Source: Pseudomonadota bacterium (GTDB lineage Bacteria > Desulfobacterota > Desulfobulbia > Desulfobulbales > SURF-16). From it: a stretch of 44,266 nt of DNA. The stretch covers positions 1 through 44,266 of the forward strand of contig JAHIVT010000020.1 of assembly GCA_018816555.1 (NCBI GenBank), in the 5' to 3' direction. Shown in pieces: positions 8,729 through 18,448 of the stretch. The position numbers and the translations under genes are program-made. The notes beneath the pieces were generated by a model. It saw nothing but the letters and a program-made list of their open reading frames with translations, did no database searches and was not told the origin of the DNA. Position 1 is the stretch's first letter. The number at the start of each line of letters is the position of its first letter.

Positions 8729-9712
8729 ATGAAGCATACCAATCTGAAAATAATGCAATGGGGCGCCCTGCTGGCCTGCGGATTCATCGCCGTGCAAATG
8801 GCCATGATCATCTTCAGCGGCAAGGCACTCTGTCTGAACGACGGCTGCAGTATCGCCGAAAAACTCACGACGGTTGCGCCCGTTTACCTCAACCTCTCCG
8901 GCTTTGTATATTTTCTTGCCGTTTACTGTGGCTCAGGCAGGTTCCGAACCCTGCCTGAGCCCGCATTTGACTGGCTCCGCCTGTTGTTACTGATCGGCCT
9001 GGCAGTTGAAGGGGTGCTGGTAAGCTATCAGGTATTCGTCATCCATACCCTGTGCTCCTATTGCCTGATCATTTTTTCTTTCATTGTCCTGCTCAATATC
9101 CTTTACGGCCGGCAACAGCTTTTTATCGGCATCCCGCTTTTTCTGGCCGTACTTGCTACCTTCACCATCCTCAATTTCGGCCCGGCCCTGCTGACCCTGC
9201 AAAATCAGACCCTTGCTTCCGGCACCTTCGCGATCAGGAAATGTGCCTTGCCGTCCAAACAACTCTATTTCTTTTTTTCCTCGGATTGCCCTCACTGCAA
9301 AAATGTTCTCAAGGCACTGGAAAACTGCAACAGCTGCGAGTTCCATTTCAACCCGGTTGACAAGATTAAATCCATGTCCATCCCCGAACTGGAATACACT
9401 CCTACCTACAATCCTGCTCTGAACCGGCTTATCCTGTCACTTGTCAAAATCGAGACCATTCCCGTCCTGCTTGTGCAGAATCCCGACGGCCTGACCTTTA
9501 TCAAGGGGGAAGAAAGTATCATCCGCTTTATCAGTCAGACCTGTTTCCGCGAAGAGCCGCAATTATACCTGGATTCGTCCCAGTATAGTACCCCGCAAGG
9601 AATGAGTGTCTATGATGAACAGCAGGGTGAATGCAATATCCAGCTGGATTGCCCTGATGCGGAAAAACAAACGGAAAGTCCCATTGGAGAACCTGCAGTC
9701 AGCATGCCCTAG
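8729..9712 (+). CDS. VKOR-thioredoxin fusion membrane protein (disulfide formation)
   Basis: The 327-residue protein joins a four- or five-helix vitamin K epoxide reductase domain (about 1-155) to a periplasmic thioredoxin-like domain (about 165-275). The VKOR loop cysteines are Cys35 and Cys40, and the quinone-side CxxC is Cys109/Cys112 in LCSYC. The thioredoxin-like domain has the motif SDCPHC (Cys187, Cys190) plus Cys200 and Cys203. Bacterial VKOR fusions replace DsbB, passing electrons from a DsbA-like partner to quinone, so it probably oxidises cysteines in exported proteins. The start at 8729 follows gagagaac. The 195 bp after dnaE hold a weak stem (AACTG..CTGAC / GTCAG-CAGTT, about 8649-8700) ending in TTTTT that may terminate dnaE. 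An acidic tail of about 50 residues has no family match that I recognise. Confidence 0.85.
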   Translation: MKHTNLKIMQWGALLACGFIAVQMAMIIFSGKALCLNDGCSIAEKLTTVAPVYLNLSGFVYFLAVYCGSGRFRTLPEPAFDWLRLLLLIGLAVEGVLVSYQVFVIHTLCSYCLIIFSFIVLLNILYGRQQLFIGIPLFLAVLATFTILNFGPALLTLQNQTLASGTFAIRKCALPSKQLYFFFSSDCPHCKNVLKALENCNSCEFHFNPVDKIKSMSIPELEYTPTYNPALNRLILSLVKIETIPVLLVQNPDGLTFIKGEESIIRFISQTCFREEPQLYLDSSQYSTPQGMSVYDEQQGECNIQLDCPDAEKQTESPIGEPAVSMP

Positions 9713-9755
9713 TTTTCCGCTATTACGCTGGCCCCATTTGCATGGTAATCAAAAA

Positions 9756-9797
9756 AAGCTGAAGGACCGGGGCACAGGCCCGACGGTCCTTCAGCTT
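9756..9797 (-). terminator. Strong Rho-independent terminator between convergent genes
   Basis: A perfect 14-bp inverted repeat (AAGCTGAAGGACCG at 9756-9769 and its complement at 9784-9797) encloses a 14-nt loop that can itself pair GGGC/GCCC. Read on the minus strand it is followed by seven T residues (the A run at 9751-9757), so it ends the chemoreceptor transcript. It lacks a T run on the plus strand, but may also stop the VKOR transcript. Confidence 0.9.
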
Positions 9798-9862
9798 AAC
9801 TTCCGCAATTTCTTCTCTGATGTATCAGCCGGCCCCGGCCAACCACCAAGGGAACCGAGTTT

Positions 9863-11755
9863 CTATTCAAGCTCCTTTATTTCATGAAAACCCTCGTCAT
9901 CGTCAAAAGGAATGAACTGGGCTGCCGGGGAAGACGGTTGACCGGATCGTTGCTTTCTTGCATCTCTCCCAGCCTGGTCTGGAACCGGCATAATCCTTTT
10001 TCCTGGCTGAGCCTGCCGGTCGTCGGACTCATTGTATCTCTTTTCTCTGGCAACACTCTTCCCATCCATCAATGTGGCCAGCAGGACAACGGTCTCCTGC
10101 ATCCTGTCGGACTGGGCGTTCAGTTCGTCTGAAGCGGCAGCCGATTCTTCCGCGCTGGCGGCATTATTCTGGGTGGAAAGGTTGAGTTCGGACACTGCAG
10201 TGTTGATCTGATCGATACCGGAATCCTGCTCCACAGAGGCACTGGCAATTTCAGCGATCAGGGCGGCAATCTTCTTGGAACTCTTCTCCACTTCACCGAA
10301 ATTGCTGTTGCAGTCGGTGGCGAGTTTCACCCCATCCTCGATGGTTCTGGCAGACTGATCGATGAGTGCCGAGGTATCTTTTGCCGCATTGGCGGCACGC
10401 AGGGCAAGATTTCGCACCTCATCGGCCACCACGGCAAAACCAGCCCCTGACGTACCGGCACGGGCGGCTTCCACCGCCGCGTTCAAGGCCAGCAGGTTAG
10501 TCTGGAAGGCGATTTCGTCGATTGTCTTAACAACCTTCTGAGTCTCCTGGCTGGTGCTGGCGATCTGTCCCATGGCACTGGTCAGCTGCAGCATGGAGCC
10601 GGATGAACGTGCCACCAATGTGTTTGATTCTTTCATCAATCCATCGGCATGATGGGCATTTTCCGCATTCTGTTTGGTCATGGCAGAGATCTCCTCAAGG
10701 GAAGAAGACGTTTCCTCCAGAGAGGCTGCCTGCTCCGAGGCCCCTTCCGCCAGGGTCTGGCTTGATGAGGCTACCTGATCGGCCGCCTGGGACACCTGTG
10801 AGGAGGCACTGCGCAGATCGGTGATAATCCGCTCAAGTGAACGGTAAATGGATTTGGATATGAAAAAATTGCCAATGATGCCGAAAAAGGTAAAGGCCAG
10901 TATGGTGATGATAATATAGTACAGATAGGTCCTGGTGGTTCCCAGCATGTTGGCTGTGTCTGCATCCGACTTGGCATTAATAGCGGTGAGTTCTTTTTTA
11001 AGCCGGTCCAGCGTGTTTGATTCAAGATCAAGACGTTTCTGGGTATTGTCGATAAAGACAAGGGTCAACTCCTGGATTTTCAGCGCGGCGTTTTTTGACT
11101 CCATCGCCATCGGCTGAAAGGGGGTGTTCGCCAGATCTTTGATGTCTTTATCCACGTTGACCAGTAAGGTCTCCAGGAAGGTGATCAATTTGTCCTTATT
11201 GGCGATATCGTAATTGAGCAGGGCAAATTGGTGTTTGATGCTGTAATTTGCCGAGGTGTTGACCATGGCGCCCTGGATGACAAGACGCTCCAGGGTGCTG
11301 ACCTCGTTTCGAAGTTGCTCATCCGCCAGCTTGGTGCTGACATCCGTGATGTAGCCGTTTGATTTGGAGATGGAAAAGTCGGTCAACTCATTGACCTGTG
11401 CGGTAATCTGCACATTCTGCTGGCGCAGGGCCTGAATCTGCTCAACATCCTGCCATATGACCGTCATTTCTTTTTCATGGCTGCCGGCAGAGGCTTTCCT
11501 GATGTCATCCAGCAATGGAACGACCGTCTCCCGCAGTGTGTCGTAAGATATCTTGCGACTCAGGTAGTTGGTGATGTGAAAGGTGGCGCTCTGCACCGAA
11601 GTGACGATCTTATCGGACTTTTCCTGATCAAGAGTCAGCCCGTTGATGACGGTGCGGGAATTGTATGCAAAGAAGCCGACGATGATTACCAGCACAATCA
11701 GGATAATGTTCGGGGTGAACAACTTTTGCTTGAGACTTAACTGTGATATCTTCAT
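9863..11755 (-). CDS. Methyl-accepting chemotaxis protein
   Basis: The 630-residue receptor has TM1 at about 14-31, a mostly helical periplasmic domain of about 245 residues, TM2 at about 278-298 and a cytoplasmic coiled-coil signalling domain. The hairpin tip reads [20 protein letters not shown], the highly conserved CheA/CheW contact site. The periplasmic domain is a helical four-bundle type by appearance; its ligand cannot be told. The start ATG follows GAGGAA. It is the last gene of a minus-strand run (response regulator, CheW, receptor) and ends just before the strong terminator. The C-terminus (FIPFDDDEGFHEIKELE) lacks an obvious aromatic CheR-docking pentapeptide. A cheA gene is not in this window. 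Confidence 0.94.
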   Translation of the reverse strand: MKISQLSLKQKLFTPNIILIVLVIIVGFFAYNSRTVINGLTLDQEKSDKIVTSVQSATFHITNYLSRKISYDTLRETVVPLLDDIRKASAGSHEKEMTVIWQDVEQIQALRQQNVQITAQVNELTDFSISKSNGYITDVSTKLADEQLRNEVSTLERLVIQGAMVNTSANYSIKHQFALLNYDIANKDKLITFLETLLVNVDKDIKDLANTPFQPMAMESKNAALKIQELTLVFIDNTQKRLDLESNTLDRLKKELTAINAKSDADTANMLGTTRTYLYYIIITILAFTFFGIIGNFFISKSIYRSLERIITDLRSASSQVSQAADQVASSSQTLAEGASEQAASLEETSSSLEEISAMTKQNAENAHHADGLMKESNTLVARSSGSMLQLTSAMGQIASTSQETQKVVKTIDEIAFQTNLLALNAAVEAARAGTSGAGFAVVADEVRNLALRAANAAKDTSALIDQSARTIEDGVKLATDCNSNFGEVEKSSKKIAALIAEIASASVEQDSGIDQINTAVSELNLSTQNNAASAEESAAASDELNAQSDRMQETVVLLATLMDGKSVAREKRYNESDDRQAQPGKRIMPVPDQAGRDARKQRSGQPSSPAAQFIPFDDDEGFHEIKELE

Positions 11756-11809
11756 AGTTCTATTCCTCTGTTGACAGTGATTTCCATCTTTCCCTCATGA
11801 TAGCAGATG

Positions 11810-12310
11810 TTATGCCACCTTTTCAAGCAAGGCCTGCAGATCTCCTTTATCAACGATTCTGTCAATGTCGATCAGAATCTTTACCTTTCCCTCCACTTTC
11901 GCCACACCAAGCAGATAGCTGCTGTTATCTGCTGAATCGACATTCGCGGTGTTCTCCACCTGTTTTTCATTGATCTGCAGCACTTCGGATACCGAATCAA
12001 CGATCATGCCGGTGGGCACCAGCCTATCTGCCCGGGCGACCTCCACCACGATGATGCAGGTCCTTTCACTGTCAGCCGGGCATGGCCTGTTCAACCGCAA
12101 ACGCAGATCAAGCACGGGGATAATACGATCGCGCAGGTTGATAACTCCCCTGTAATATTGTTTTTGCTGGGGAATCGCGGTAATCTCAGTCATGCCGATA
12201 ATTTCTTTGACTTTGTGAATCGGTATGCCATATTCCTCATTATTGAGATAAAAAGTCAGATACTTTTCTTCCTGATGTCTCTGCTGTGCACTTGATGTGG
12301 GGACACTCAT
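11810..12310 (-). CDS. cheW: Chemotaxis coupling protein CheW
   Basis: The 166-residue protein is a single CheW domain: KYLTFYLNNEEYGIPI at the start, VKEIIGMTEITAIP, then YYRGVINLRDRIIPVLDLR and the IIVVE strand. CheW bridges receptors and CheA at the inner membrane and so couples the adjacent receptor to a kinase. The ATG at 12310 follows AAGGAGAA at good spacing. It lies 54 bp upstream of the receptor gene and 11 bp after the response regulator gene, in one probable operon. The conserved Arg in RGVINLR, important for receptor coupling in the family, is present. A receptor-specific CheW is likely, given the gene order. Confidence 0.95.
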   Translation of the reverse strand: MSVPTSSAQQRHQEEKYLTFYLNNEEYGIPIHKVKEIIGMTEITAIPQQKQYYRGVINLRDRIIPVLDLRLRLNRPCPADSERTCIIVVEVARADRLVPTGMIVDSVSEVLQINEKQVENTANVDSADNSSYLLGVAKVEGKVKILIDIDRIVDKGDLQALLEKVA

Positions 12311-12321
12311 GATCGTTCTCC

Positions 12322-12816
12322 TTAATCCCAGCGTATAAAGAAGCGTGACATCCCCTTGAAAAATTTCTTATTCAGGCTCAGTCTTGTCTTGTTTTCTTCC
12401 TTCTTTTTACGCTTCTGTATATGATTAAACACCTCCAGAAGTTCCCGGTACTCAAAAGGCTTGATCAGATAATAAACCACCCGCTGCTCTCTCACCCGCT
12501 GTTCCATTTCTTTGCTGTTGCTGCCCGTCATTGCCACAAAAGCGGCTTCAGGGCATAAGTCCTTCAGTTCATTGATAAGGACGGCGCCATCGCCATCGGG
12601 CAGTAAAATGTCGGCGATGACAATGTCAAAGCGACTGGCTGCCGCCTTTGCCAGGGCATCATGACAGGTAAAGGCTGTTTCCGTGACAAAGCCTGCGCTG
12701 GTGAGAATGGCGGCGACAAGTCCGGCGACGTTTTCTTCATCATCGATAACGAGCACCCGCAATGGGTCATGTTGCTCAGCCGGTCTTTGATGCAGGGGAG
12801 ATTCTGAGGCGTGCAT
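12322..12816 (-). CDS. Single-domain response regulator with basic C-terminal tail
   Basis: The receiver domain covers about residues 18-138 of 164. Acidic pocket Asp25/Asp26, phosphoacceptor Asp69 (ADILLPDG), Thr97 and Lys119 are all present, so it should be phosphorylatable. A basic tail (KRKKKEE..., residues 135-155) follows and no output domain is visible. It could act as a CheY-like or phosphate-shuttle protein for the chemoreceptor operon or for one of the neighbouring hybrid kinases; the sequence does not decide. The start ATG has AAGGA upstream. It is the first gene of the minus-strand run with cheW and the receptor. The 272 bp upstream, before the sigma-54 activator, hold no clear promoter; a -24-like TGGCAT with a TGC after 9 nt instead of 10 does not qualify. 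Confidence 0.88.
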   Translation of the reverse strand: MHASESPLHQRPAEQHDPLRVLVIDDEENVAGLVAAILTSAGFVTETAFTCHDALAKAAASRFDIVIADILLPDGDGAVLINELKDLCPEAAFVAMTGSNSKEMEQRVREQRVVYYLIKPFEYRELLEVFNHIQKRKKKEENKTRLSLNKKFFKGMSRFFIRWD

Positions 12817-13088
12817 ATCTTCATCCTTATTCTTGCGGGAAGGATATCTGTCGCTTGAGTGTTATCACTGGTAATATCAATAAATATGCCATGGGCGGAT
12901 TACTTCTGCTAACATCCTGACACAAAACACTTTTCTGCATGAATATGCCAGGATGGCACGGGGGAAACCCCATAGACGGGATCGGACTAAAAGGGGGAAA
13001 AACAGAGGTTATCAATCAATAATTAGTTGATATCAAATAAGAAAAGCAGAAACAGGCAACAAATGGCATCTTTTCGGGCAAAAAAGCC

Positions 13089-14921
13089 CTATTTTTTCAA
13101 TTTCAGAAACCCATATTGTTTCATTTTGCGGTACAGGGTCTTGGGGTTTACCTTGAGGGCTGTGGCGGTGTTGCCTTGGTGCCATTTGTTATGCTGCAGG
13201 GCATTGAAGAGGATTTTTTTTTCAAATCTCTCCAGGGCCTCCTCATAGGTGAGCGCTTCCATGTTTTGGCTGGTATCGGCAAAAGGCTTTTCCTCGGCCG
13301 CATCGATGACGGTGCCCATGAAGTCAAGTTTTTTCAGGGTGACGAAACGATGCAGGGTGTTCTGCAGCTCCCTGACATTGCCGGGCCAGTCATAACTCTG
13401 CAAGGCCTTGATGATTTTCGGACTGACCGGAGGAACCTTATCAGGCTCATACTGGCTGAGGAAATGTTCGATGAGTAAGGGGATATCTTCCTTTCTTTCC
13501 CTTAAAAGGGGCAAGCAAATGGGAATGACATGAATCCTGTAGAGAAAATCCTGCCGCATCCGTCCCTGTCGCACCGCCTCCTTGAGATCACGGTTGGTGG
13601 CGGCAATAAAACGGACAGCAGGTCTTTTGATTTCCGCACCACCCACCGGGGTGAAACCATTGCCCTCGATGGCCCGCAGCAGCTTGATCTGCATGCTGAT
13701 GGGAATTTCGCCGATTTCATCAAGAAAAAGCGTGCCGCCATCCGCCATATCCAGGTAGCCGTGCTTATCATCGATGGCCCCGGTAAAGGCGCCCTTTTTA
13801 TGGCCAAAAAATTCACTCTCGAACAGACTCTCCGGGATGGCGCCGCAGTTGACATAAAAGAGCTTTTTGTTCTTTCTGTCGCTGTGTTCATGGATCGCCT
13901 TGGCCACCAGCTCTTTGCCGGTGCCGGATTCGCCATAGATGATCACGTTGACATCGGATGCGGCCGCATTGAGGATGAGTTCGTATACCTCCTGCATCTT
14001 CGGGCTTTTGCCGATGATGTCGCCGAATTTGTACCTATCGGTTAGAGAAGCCCGCAGTCGCATGTTTTCCTTGCGGAAATATTCTTCTCTTTCCTTGAGC
14101 TCCTGTTCCTTTTGCTTACGCTCGCTGATATCGTAAAACAGGATGAGACGCTGGTTCATCTCTCCCTGCTGATCAAAGATTGGGGTGTGGATAACATAAT
14201 ACCAGCGGTTGTCCACGCTGTTGTAAAATTCTTCCCTGATGCTCTGGCCTTCAACGGGAAGGCCTGTGTCCGCACACCAGGAACAGGGGGCAGTTCTCTG
14301 AAAGACAGCCTGATGACATATTTCCCCGGTGGCGTCCCTGCCGAGATACTTGAGCAAAAAGGCATTCATAAAGGTGATGCGGCAATGACGGTCACAAATA
14401 AAGATGAAGCCTTCAAATGACTCAATGATCGTGGAGAGCTTCTGCTCGCTCTGCTTCAGCGATTGCAGGGTGGCTTCAAGTTCCCGGGTACGCTGCTTGA
14501 CCTTCCCTTCCAGTTCCTGCTGATAACTGATATTTTCCCTGCCCAGCCGAGCCTTCTCCAGGGCCTGTTCCACGGAATACCTGAGCACCTCAAGCCGACT
14601 GACGGGTTTGGTATGGTAGTTCCAGGCGCCGAGCCGCAGCGCCCGGATCACGTCATCCATGCCGCCCTCACCGGAAATAACAATGACCGGGATATCCGGG
14701 GACTGTCGAGCCACCTGCTCCAGTACGGTAAAACCGTCAACCTGCGGCATGTTGAGATCAACGAGGATGATATCCGGTCTCTCCTCTGCATACAACGCCA
14801 GGCCCTCTCTGCCATCCAGCGCAGTTGATACGGCATAGCCGAGCCTTTGAAAGAACATGCTGATCAAGCTTAAAAAATTCTTATCATCGTCAATGCATAA
14901 CAGTTTGACTGCTTCGTTCAT
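13089..14921 (-). CDS. Sigma-54-dependent response regulator (REC-PAS-AAA-Fis HTH)
   Basis: The 610-residue regulator has a receiver domain (1-118; Asp11-13, phosphoacceptor Asp55, Ser83, Lys105), a coiled linker (about 125-165), a PAS domain (165-270), an AAA+ domain (298-525) and a Fis-type helix-turn-helix (about 568-608). The AAA+ part has Walker A GESGTGKE (330-337), the sigma-54 contact loop GAFTGA (377-382) and Walker B GGTLFLDE (395-402), so it should activate sigma-54 promoters as a phosphorylated oligomer. A PAS between receiver and AAA+ is less usual; it carries Cys202, Cys213 and Cys216 in a C-x10-CxxC pattern. The ATG overlaps the stop of the upstream hybrid kinase by 4 bp with AAGGAG before it, so the two are co-translated and probably partners. 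Confidence 0.94.
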   Translation of the reverse strand: MNEAVKLLCIDDDKNFLSLISMFFQRLGYAVSTALDGREGLALYAEERPDIILVDLNMPQVDGFTVLEQVARQSPDIPVIVISGEGGMDDVIRALRLGAWNYHTKPVSRLEVLRYSVEQALEKARLGRENISYQQELEGKVKQRTRELEATLQSLKQSEQKLSTIIESFEGFIFICDRHCRITFMNAFLLKYLGRDATGEICHQAVFQRTAPCSWCADTGLPVEGQSIREEFYNSVDNRWYYVIHTPIFDQQGEMNQRLILFYDISERKQKEQELKEREEYFRKENMRLRASLTDRYKFGDIIGKSPKMQEVYELILNAAASDVNVIIYGESGTGKELVAKAIHEHSDRKNKKLFYVNCGAIPESLFESEFFGHKKGAFTGAIDDKHGYLDMADGGTLFLDEIGEIPISMQIKLLRAIEGNGFTPVGGAEIKRPAVRFIAATNRDLKEAVRQGRMRQDFLYRIHVIPICLPLLRERKEDIPLLIEHFLSQYEPDKVPPVSPKIIKALQSYDWPGNVRELQNTLHRFVTLKKLDFMGTVIDAAEEKPFADTSQNMEALTYEEALERFEKKILFNALQHNKWHQGNTATALKVNPKTLYRKMKQYGFLKLKK

Positions 14922-17900
14922 GCCTGCTCCTTGGTGTCCAGGACCCGGCGGATGGCGCAGGCCAGCTGCTGCTTGATCAGAGGCTTCATGATAAATCGCC
15001 TGATCCCCAGTTGCCTTGCCCTCTCTTCATTGATAACTTCACTAAAGCCGGTACAGAGGATAATCGGGATGTCTGAACGGATGCGTAATACATGCTGCGC
15101 CAATACATCGCCGGTCATTTCCGGCATGGTCATATCGGTGATGATCAGGTCGAAATGATAAGGATTTTCCATGAACAGGTTCAGGGCCTCGGGGGAATTT
15201 TTTTCAGTGGTCACCTGGTAGCCCAGTTTTTCCAGCATCTTTTTATGGACTGTTAACAGTGCCACCTCATCATCCACAAAAAGGATCGATTCACTTCCCG
15301 TAGGGCAAGAAGCCGCGTCATCGTGCTGACTAACTGGATCGGCCTGGATGACGGGCAGAAAAATATCAAAGGTCGTCCCCTGCCCCGGTTCACTCAGGAC
15401 AGCAATGGCCCCCTTACAGTCTTTGACAATGCCGTGCACCACCGACAGACCAATGCCCGTTCCCTTGCCTTCCCCTTTGGTGGTAAAATAGGGGTCAAAT
15501 ATCTTTTTCATTGTCTCAGGTTGTATGCCATGGCCGGTATCGCGCACGGAAAGCTTGACATAAAGGCCCGGCACGATGTCCGGATGCAGGCGGGTGAAGT
15601 TTTCATCAAGGTCCACATCAACAAGATCGATATCGAGTTTGCCGCCATGTTCTTCCATGGCATGGAAGGCATTGGTGCACAAGTTCATCATGACCTGGTG
15701 AATATTGGTGGGATCCGCCATGACCACACTGTCGGAGAGAATATTATGATTGATGCTGATGGTGGATGGCAGTGAGGCCTTGAGCAGCTTGAACACCTCC
15801 TTGGCGATCAATTTCACCTGCACCGGTCTCGCTTCAACCTGCCGTTGCCGGCTGAACAGCAGAATCTGCTGCACCAGTCTCTTGGCCCTTTCAGCCGACG
15901 ACATAATCATCTGCAGATCATTCTTGATCTGCGGATTGTCCCCGGACTGCATCAGGGCCAGATCGGTGTAACCGAAAATACTTGAAAGAATATTGTTGAA
16001 ATCATGGGCAATACCTCCGGCCAGGGTGCCCAGTGCCTCCATTTTCTGGGCCTGGCGCAGCTTTTCCCCCATCTCGTTTTTTTCCTTTTCCGCCCGTTTG
16101 TTGTCGGTTATGTCTGTGATAAATCCTTCCAGCGCAACCACCTGGCCATCGTCTCCTGCAACAGCTGACCCCTGTTCCCAAACCCATTTTTCCTGGCCCT
16201 GGGAAGTGAGGATTCGGTAATTCAAGTGGTAAGAGCTATGCTGGTCAACCGCATTACGGATCTGCTGCCAGACCGAATCTCTATCGTCCGGGTGGATCAT
16301 ACTTTCATAGGATACATGCCGGTCATCTGTCAGTTCATCGGCGGTATAACCGGTCAAAATCTGACAGCCTTCGGAAACAACCTGCATGGTCCTGGATGCA
16401 AGGTATGCGCTACGGTAGGCCATGCCTGACAGGTTGGCGAGCAGATTGGCCAGTTTGCGTTCACTTTCACACAGGGCCTGCTCGGCCATAATCTTTTCGG
16501 TGATATCCCGGCCCAGGGCCATCAGAAAAGAAATTTCGCCCTGCTCATTTCTGATCGGCTTCAACATGAAATCAATAAAATGCAGTGTGCCGTCAAATCC
16601 AGGGTGGGTGACCTGAGACAGGACGTCCTCACCAACAGCGGCACGTCCTACGGCCTGGCGCAGCCACTCCTGTAGTTCCGGGGAATGGGCCCACCATCCG
16701 GTCTGCCAGAAGGGTTTGCCGAGAACATCCTCTTTGCGGGCGTTGATGAGCTGCAGGGCCGCGATATTGGCATCGAGAATGACCCCATCCAGAGTAAGGA
16801 AACCGAAAAGCTGAAAGGTCTGGTCAATAATGGCCCGGTATTTTCTCTCTCTTTCCCGCAGAGACATGTTCATGACAGCCTGTTCAATGCCCAGGGCTAA
16901 CTGGTCGGCAATGGAGGCCAGGGCCGTGGTAACCGTGTCGGTCAACACATGGCGGGAAAACAGACCCATTACCCCGACGACATTTTCGTTGATGAGCAGA
17001 GGGTGGCCGGCAAAGGAAACCATGCCTTCCCGTTTGGCCCACTCCTGGTCGGTGATATGCGGATCGCCGATAACCGCATTGGTCAGCAGCGGTTTTCGGT
17101 TCATGGCAATGATGCCGATCTTGCTGCTGCCATCAATGGCTTTTTTGCAGTGTTCTCCGTTGATACGGGTGTAAAGACCGGCACTGGCCTGCAGTTCCAG
17201 CAGATTGGATTCCTTGTTGACCAGCCAGATGCGGGCAAAGGCGGCATGGAGATGTTTGACTAACAAGGCACAGCAGTCCTGCAGGGTCGGCCTCAGATCT
17301 CCACCGCTGGTCAGCACAACCCCCACCTCCGCGCCCAGGGTCAGAACGGTGAGCTGCTCGGCCAGCAGCTTTTCATCTCGTTTGCGGGCGGTGATGTCCC
17401 GCCAGACCACATGCAGAATCTGCCTCCCCCCATCAGGAATGGCTGTCAGCAGCACCTCCACCGGAAAATCTTCTCCATCCGCCCGCTGATGTATCCACTC
17501 AAAGCGGTGACAGCCATGGGCCAAGGCCATTGCCATCATCTCCTCGGCCTTTTCATAAGACAATCTGCCGTCCGGCTGCCTCTGCGGAGACAACTCCGCA
17601 GGATGGGTCTGCAGGATATGAGCCTTATCGGTATAACGCAGCATGTCCACCGCGGCATTGTTGCAGTCAACCTGGTAACCATCATGCAGGATAAACATGG
17701 CATCAGCCGAGTTTTCAAAGAGAGCCCGATACTTGCTCTCGCTTTTCTGTATAGTGTTCAAGTTCTGCAGCCGGTCGTCAGCCCTCTGCCGCAGGGTATC
17801 TTCCAGGAGCATCCGTTCCTGGATTTCTTTCTCAAGATTTTTTTTGATTCTCTCGTAGTAATTGAGAATCATGCCCATGGCCGAGGTGAGGAACAGGACC

Positions 17901-18448
17901 GACACCAGCAGGTAGCCCCAGGGGGCAAACCACGGCACCTGGCGGAGAAAGGGATAATCCGCAGTATGGAGTCCCCAGAAGATCAGGGACCAGCCGAAAA
18001 CCTGTTTTCCCGCCCCTTTGATCCGATGATGGCGCAGAAAGACAAAACCGGACCAGATGTAGACCCCGCCCAGAAAAAACGAGGTGGCAATATTCTGGGC
18101 GATAAAAGAAAAACCGGCCAGACTGGCGATCAATGCCCAGCCGGCGACAGCTCCTGCGCCGTAGAGCCAGAGCCTGGGAAAATCTTTATCAAGAAACTGA
18201 TAGGTTCCCCAGATGAAAAAAATGGCGCTGCTGATTGACGCGGCATGATGGCCCAGAATCATCCAGGGCGGCATAATGTTATACAAGATGGCCAGATGGA
18301 TGACAAACCTGCATGCATAAGCGCTCCAGCTCAGGAACCAATACAAGAGAAATCGCTCCCTTTCCCGATAAAACAAGTAGAGAAAGGTCAACGAGACAAT
18401 GATCGCCGCATTAAGGGTAGCAATGAGAGCGGGAGTCAGCCAATCCAT
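14918..18448 (-). CDS. Membrane hybrid histidine kinase (7TM-PAS-GAF-PAS-PAS-HisKA-HATPase-REC)
   Basis: The 1176-residue kinase opens with about seven hydrophobic helices (1-205) of a membrane sensor type that I cannot name. A coiled coil (205-240), PAS (about 240-355), GAF (about 370-520), two PAS domains (about 530-655 and 655-785), a HisKA domain with phospho-His815 in GGIAHDFNN, a HATPase domain (about 905-1025) and a C-terminal receiver with Asp1105 in TDMTMPEMTG follow. It senses an unknown cue and probably relays phosphate to the sigma-54 regulator whose gene overlaps its stop by 4 bp. The start has GGAGAA upstream. The second PAS, with a WWAHSPELQEWLR segment, is strikingly like one in the divergent kinase at 18884-22324. 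Confidence 0.93.
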   Translation of the reverse strand: MDWLTPALIATLNAAIIVSLTFLYLFYRERERFLLYWFLSWSAYACRFVIHLAILYNIMPPWMILGHHAASISSAIFFIWGTYQFLDKDFPRLWLYGAGAVAGWALIASLAGFSFIAQNIATSFFLGGVYIWSGFVFLRHHRIKGAGKQVFGWSLIFWGLHTADYPFLRQVPWFAPWGYLLVSVLFLTSAMGMILNYYERIKKNLEKEIQERMLLEDTLRQRADDRLQNLNTIQKSESKYRALFENSADAMFILHDGYQVDCNNAAVDMLRYTDKAHILQTHPAELSPQRQPDGRLSYEKAEEMMAMALAHGCHRFEWIHQRADGEDFPVEVLLTAIPDGGRQILHVVWRDITARKRDEKLLAEQLTVLTLGAEVGVVLTSGGDLRPTLQDCCALLVKHLHAAFARIWLVNKESNLLELQASAGLYTRINGEHCKKAIDGSSKIGIIAMNRKPLLTNAVIGDPHITDQEWAKREGMVSFAGHPLLINENVVGVMGLFSRHVLTDTVTTALASIADQLALGIEQAVMNMSLRERERKYRAIIDQTFQLFGFLTLDGVILDANIAALQLINARKEDVLGKPFWQTGWWAHSPELQEWLRQAVGRAAVGEDVLSQVTHPGFDGTLHFIDFMLKPIRNEQGEISFLMALGRDITEKIMAEQALCESERKLANLLANLSGMAYRSAYLASRTMQVVSEGCQILTGYTADELTDDRHVSYESMIHPDDRDSVWQQIRNAVDQHSSYHLNYRILTSQGQEKWVWEQGSAVAGDDGQVVALEGFITDITDNKRAEKEKNEMGEKLRQAQKMEALGTLAGGIAHDFNNILSSIFGYTDLALMQSGDNPQIKNDLQMIMSSAERAKRLVQQILLFSRQRQVEARPVQVKLIAKEVFKLLKASLPSTISINHNILSDSVVMADPTNIHQVMMNLCTNAFHAMEEHGGKLDIDLVDVDLDENFTRLHPDIVPGLYVKLSVRDTGHGIQPETMKKIFDPYFTTKGEGKGTGIGLSVVHGIVKDCKGAIAVLSEPGQGTTFDIFLPVIQADPVSQHDDAASCPTGSESILFVDDEVALLTVHKKMLEKLGYQVTTEKNSPEALNLFMENPYHFDLIITDMTMPEMTGDVLAQHVLRIRSDIPIILCTGFSEVINEERARQLGIRRFIMKPLIKQQLACAIRRVLDTKEQA

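Noticed and set aside
12917-12945. Sigma-54 promoter upstream of the single-domain regulator
   Set aside because: TGGCAT and TGC are 9 nt rather than 10 nt apart (GG to GC), a spacing sigma-54 does not tolerate.
17411-18238. A 275-codon plus-strand frame opposite the membrane kinase
   Set aside because: It is an antisense shadow; the opposite strand encodes well-formed PAS and membrane segments.
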